64,000 nt of DNA from Bruticola sp004554425. GTDB lineage: Bacteria > Vulcanimicrobiota > Xenobia > Xenobiales > Xenobiaceae. The notes under the pieces were generated by a model. It was given only the letters and a program-made list of their open reading frames with translations. It did not search any database and had not been told where the DNA came from. Made by a program: the position numbers and the translations under genes. Where the stretch lies: positions 1 to 64,000 of the forward strand of contig CATXCY010000010.1 in assembly GCA_958366945.1 (NCBI GenBank). Reading direction: 5' to 3'. Positions 62,298 to 64,000 of this stretch are shown piece after piece. Within the stretch, counting starts at the first letter, position 1. The number at the start of each line of letters is the position of its first letter.

Positions 62298-63272
62298 ATG
62301 TGTAGTTTGCCTTGGCTGCATTCTGTTGGATTGGCTATTCTGACTGGTTTGGGATTAGCTTTGGTAAGTATGCCCATCTTTTTGCGATGGGCTAAAGGTC
62401 ATGGTTGGGGACAGGAGGTTCGAGAAGAAGGGCCTAAAGCTCACCTTTCCAAGGCTGGCACTCCTACTATGGGAGGAATTGTACTGATTTTAGCTGGCTT
62501 AATCGCCAGTTTTTGGGCTCCCAATAGCCTAGACTTGTGGATATTCCGCTTTACAGTAGTAGTTTGTGCTGGTGTGGGCATGGTCGACGACTTAAGCAAA
62601 CTTATGAAACATCGCAGCTTAGGCCTAAAAGCGCGTCATAAGATGGCTGTGCTATTGGTACTGGGTCTGATCCTTTTCGCTTATTTGGCTCTTACTCGCC
62701 AAAATTTTGGTGTAAATATTCCATTAGTTGGCTTTGTTGGCAGCACTTGGGTTGTGCTGGCCGTTACCCTTTTACTCACTAGCGGTACCGTCAATGCTGT
62801 AAATTTAACTGACGGCTTAGACGGCTTGGCTGGAGGTACATGCACGGCCGCTTTGTTGGCGTACTCAGCTATCGCCGCTCACACTGGTCATACCGAGTTG
62901 TGCATTGCTTCTGCGGCCATGGCTGGAGCTTGTGTAGGTTTCCTTTGGTATAATGTTTTCCCGGCTAGAGTTTTTATGGGAGATACCGGATCTCTGGCTT
63001 TGGGAGGAGCTTTAGCATCCTTGGCCCTTTTGACCGGAACAGAATTTTTACTTGTTTTGGTGGGCGGAATTTTTGTTATAGAAGCCCTTTCCGTAATCAT
63101 TCAAGTTTCTTACTTTAAGTTAACTAATGGTAAGCGCATCTTTAAGATGAGCCCTATTCACCATCACTTTGAACTGAGTGGTTTACATGAAGTTCAGGTA
63201 ACGGCTCGCTTTACGATTATTTCCGTAATTTTAGCTTTGTTAGGCGTTCTTTATTGCTTGGGAGGTCTATAA
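62298..63272 (+). CDS. mraY: Phospho-MurNAc-pentapeptide transferase MraY
   Basis: 324 aa, polytopic with about ten membrane helices. Conserved motifs: KAGTPTMGGIVLI, the catalytic-site acidic GMVDDLSKL, VNLTDGLDGLAGG, VFMGDTGSLALGG and the cytoplasmic loop SPIHHHFELSG. It transfers phospho-MurNAc-pentapeptide to undecaprenyl phosphate, making lipid I in the inner membrane. Its stop overlaps the murD start by one base (TAATG). Confidence 0.96.
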   Translation: MCSLPWLHSVGLAILTGLGLALVSMPIFLRWAKGHGWGQEVREEGPKAHLSKAGTPTMGGIVLILAGLIASFWAPNSLDLWIFRFTVVVCAGVGMVDDLSKLMKHRSLGLKARHKMAVLLVLGLILFAYLALTRQNFGVNIPLVGFVGSTWVVLAVTLLLTSGTVNAVNLTDGLDGLAGGTCTAALLAYSAIAAHTGHTELCIASAAMAGACVGFLWYNVFPARVFMGDTGSLALGGALASLALLTGTEFLLVLVGGIFVIEALSVIIQVSYFKLTNGKRIFKMSPIHHHFELSGLHEVQVTARFTIISVILALLGVLYCLGGL

Positions 63273-64000
63273 TGACTAATTCCAATATGATTCACGATTA
63301 TAAAGGCAAAAATATTGCCGTCTTGGGGATGGGCAAAAGTGGCATAGCTTTAGCTGAAGTGCTCAGTCAGCGTGGTGCCCATGTTTTAGTTAGCGATACT
63401 AGAAGTGCTGAACAATTGGGGGCAGCTGTTGAAACATTAAGCAAGCTTCCTGTCGAGTATGAATGTGGCGGCCATTCTGAGCGTGTGTTAGCAAGTGATA
63501 TTATCGTCATCAGCCCTGGCGTCTCGATTCACAGTCCACTGATAGAGAAGGCGCTCTCAATGGGTGTTAAAGTGCTGGGTGAAGTGGAAATTGCTTGGAG
63601 TATTTCTCCAGCTCCCTTTATTGCCGTAACTGGTACCAATGGTAAATCTACTACTGTTACTTTGATTGATCGTATGCTGGGAGAGCGCTCCGTATTGGCA
63701 GGCAATATCGGCAATCCGTTGGTAGCTGAAGTAGGTAAAGCTCGTCCTGATGGCTTCGTTACGGCGGAAATATCTAGCTTTCAATTAGAAAGTGTCGATC
63801 AATTCCATCCTCATATCGGCGTACTTACCAATGTAACTCCCGATCATTTGGACCGTCACCCCAATTTAGAAGAATACTTCGCTGCTAAAGCTCGTCTTTT
63901 TGCTCGTATGGGCCCCAAAGATTTGGCTATTTTCAGCGATGATGATCCTGAGGCTAAACGCATGGCCAAACTTTTGCGTGAAGGTAAGTTGCCCTCTTGG
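63272..64000 (+). CDS. murD: UDP-MurNAc-L-Ala:D-Glu ligase MurD (partial)
   Basis: The first 243 codons of murD; the C-terminus lies beyond the window. The ATG at 63272 shares its A with the mraY stop, behind GGAGG. It has the N-terminal Rossmann motif AVLGMGKSGIALAE, then the P-loop TGTNGKST (residues 120-127), AGNIGNP, EISSFQLE and TNVTPDHLDRH, all diagnostic of MurD. The enzyme adds D-Glu to UDP-MurNAc-L-Ala. The dcw order mraY-murD is conserved. Confidence 0.95.
   Translation, partial: MTNSNMIHDYKGKNIAVLGMGKSGIALAEVLSQRGAHVLVSDTRSAEQLGAAVETLSKLPVEYECGGHSERVLASDIIVISPGVSIHSPLIEKALSMGVKVLGEVEIAWSISPAPFIAVTGTNGKSTTVTLIDRMLGERSVLAGNIGNPLVAEVGKARPDGFVTAEISSFQLESVDQFHPHIGVLTNVTPDHLDRHPNLEEYFAAKARLFARMGPKDLAIFSDDDPEAKRMAKLLREGKLPSW

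Noticed and set aside
1..64000. CRISPR array, tRNA, rRNA, prophage, insertion sequence or toxin-antitoxin pair
   Set aside because: No evenly spaced direct repeats apart from the coding 54-bp repeat, no tRNA-like cloverleaf noticed in the gaps, no transposase or integrase. The Fic protein has no adjacent antitoxin.

Overview
The window is bacterial chromosome from an organism I cannot place. It carries no rRNA or tRNA gene and no marker that names a phylum. What can be read: standard code, GGAGG-type ribosome binding sites, a peptidoglycan pathway whose MurE has the DNPR motif typical of meso-diaminopimelate addition, an endonuclease-type MutL, pseudopilins, a lipoprotein, and a DnaK-like Hsp70 beside DUF2760. 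Many proteins have no obvious family. This suggests a poorly sampled, probably uncultured lineage. I see no phage, insertion sequence, CRISPR array or integrase.

Layout. Positions 1-3028 (minus): a partial transporter, a soluble protein made only of the cytosolic half of the export-gate protein FlhA/SctV, and a lipoprotein. 3178-7901 (plus): a MerR-type DNA-binding protein with a huge coiled coil, then a POT peptide transporter. 8009-10219 (minus): a large response regulator with a SARP/BTAD output. 10346-15379 (plus): a pseudopilin operon (PilX-like, PilW-like, a pseudopilin fused to a probable beta-propeller, a GspF platform protein, a degenerate receiver). 15436-22396: housekeeping and small genes (zinc ribbon, polysaccharide deacetylase, mutL, Fic, yjbQ, rluB, a membrane protein). 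22400-31154 (plus): dnaG, a structured 0.2 kb region, rpoD, an exported protein with two GspG-like segments, a DEAD-box helicase and a nucleoside kinase.

31327-37400 (plus) is an unusual accessory block: an Ala-rich protein, two zinc-ribbon paralogues, and two serine-rich CHAP-type proteins that share a 57-residue cassette and lack a Sec signal. 37507-45136 (minus): heparinase II/III-like protein with a DegT aminotransferase, Hsp70 with DUF2760, Sua5/TsaC, and a zinc-ribbon gene behind a clear promoter and a folded leader of about 230 nt. 45639-54449 (minus): a biosynthetic operon with an FAD oxidoreductase, a DegT aminotransferase with a Pro-rich repeat tail, and four radical SAM proteins, two of them B12-binding. 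55315-64000 (plus): the dcw cluster rsmH-ftsL-ftsI-murE-murF-mraY-murD, with murD cut by the window edge.

The two strongest candidates for undescribed biology are (a) the free-standing FlhA-type cytosolic domain together with signal-less Ser-rich cell-wall hydrolases, which could belong to an unrecognised export route, and (b) the four-radical-SAM operon. Both functional readings are inference. Starts were moved from the longest reading frame where a ribosome binding site clearly favoured an internal codon.
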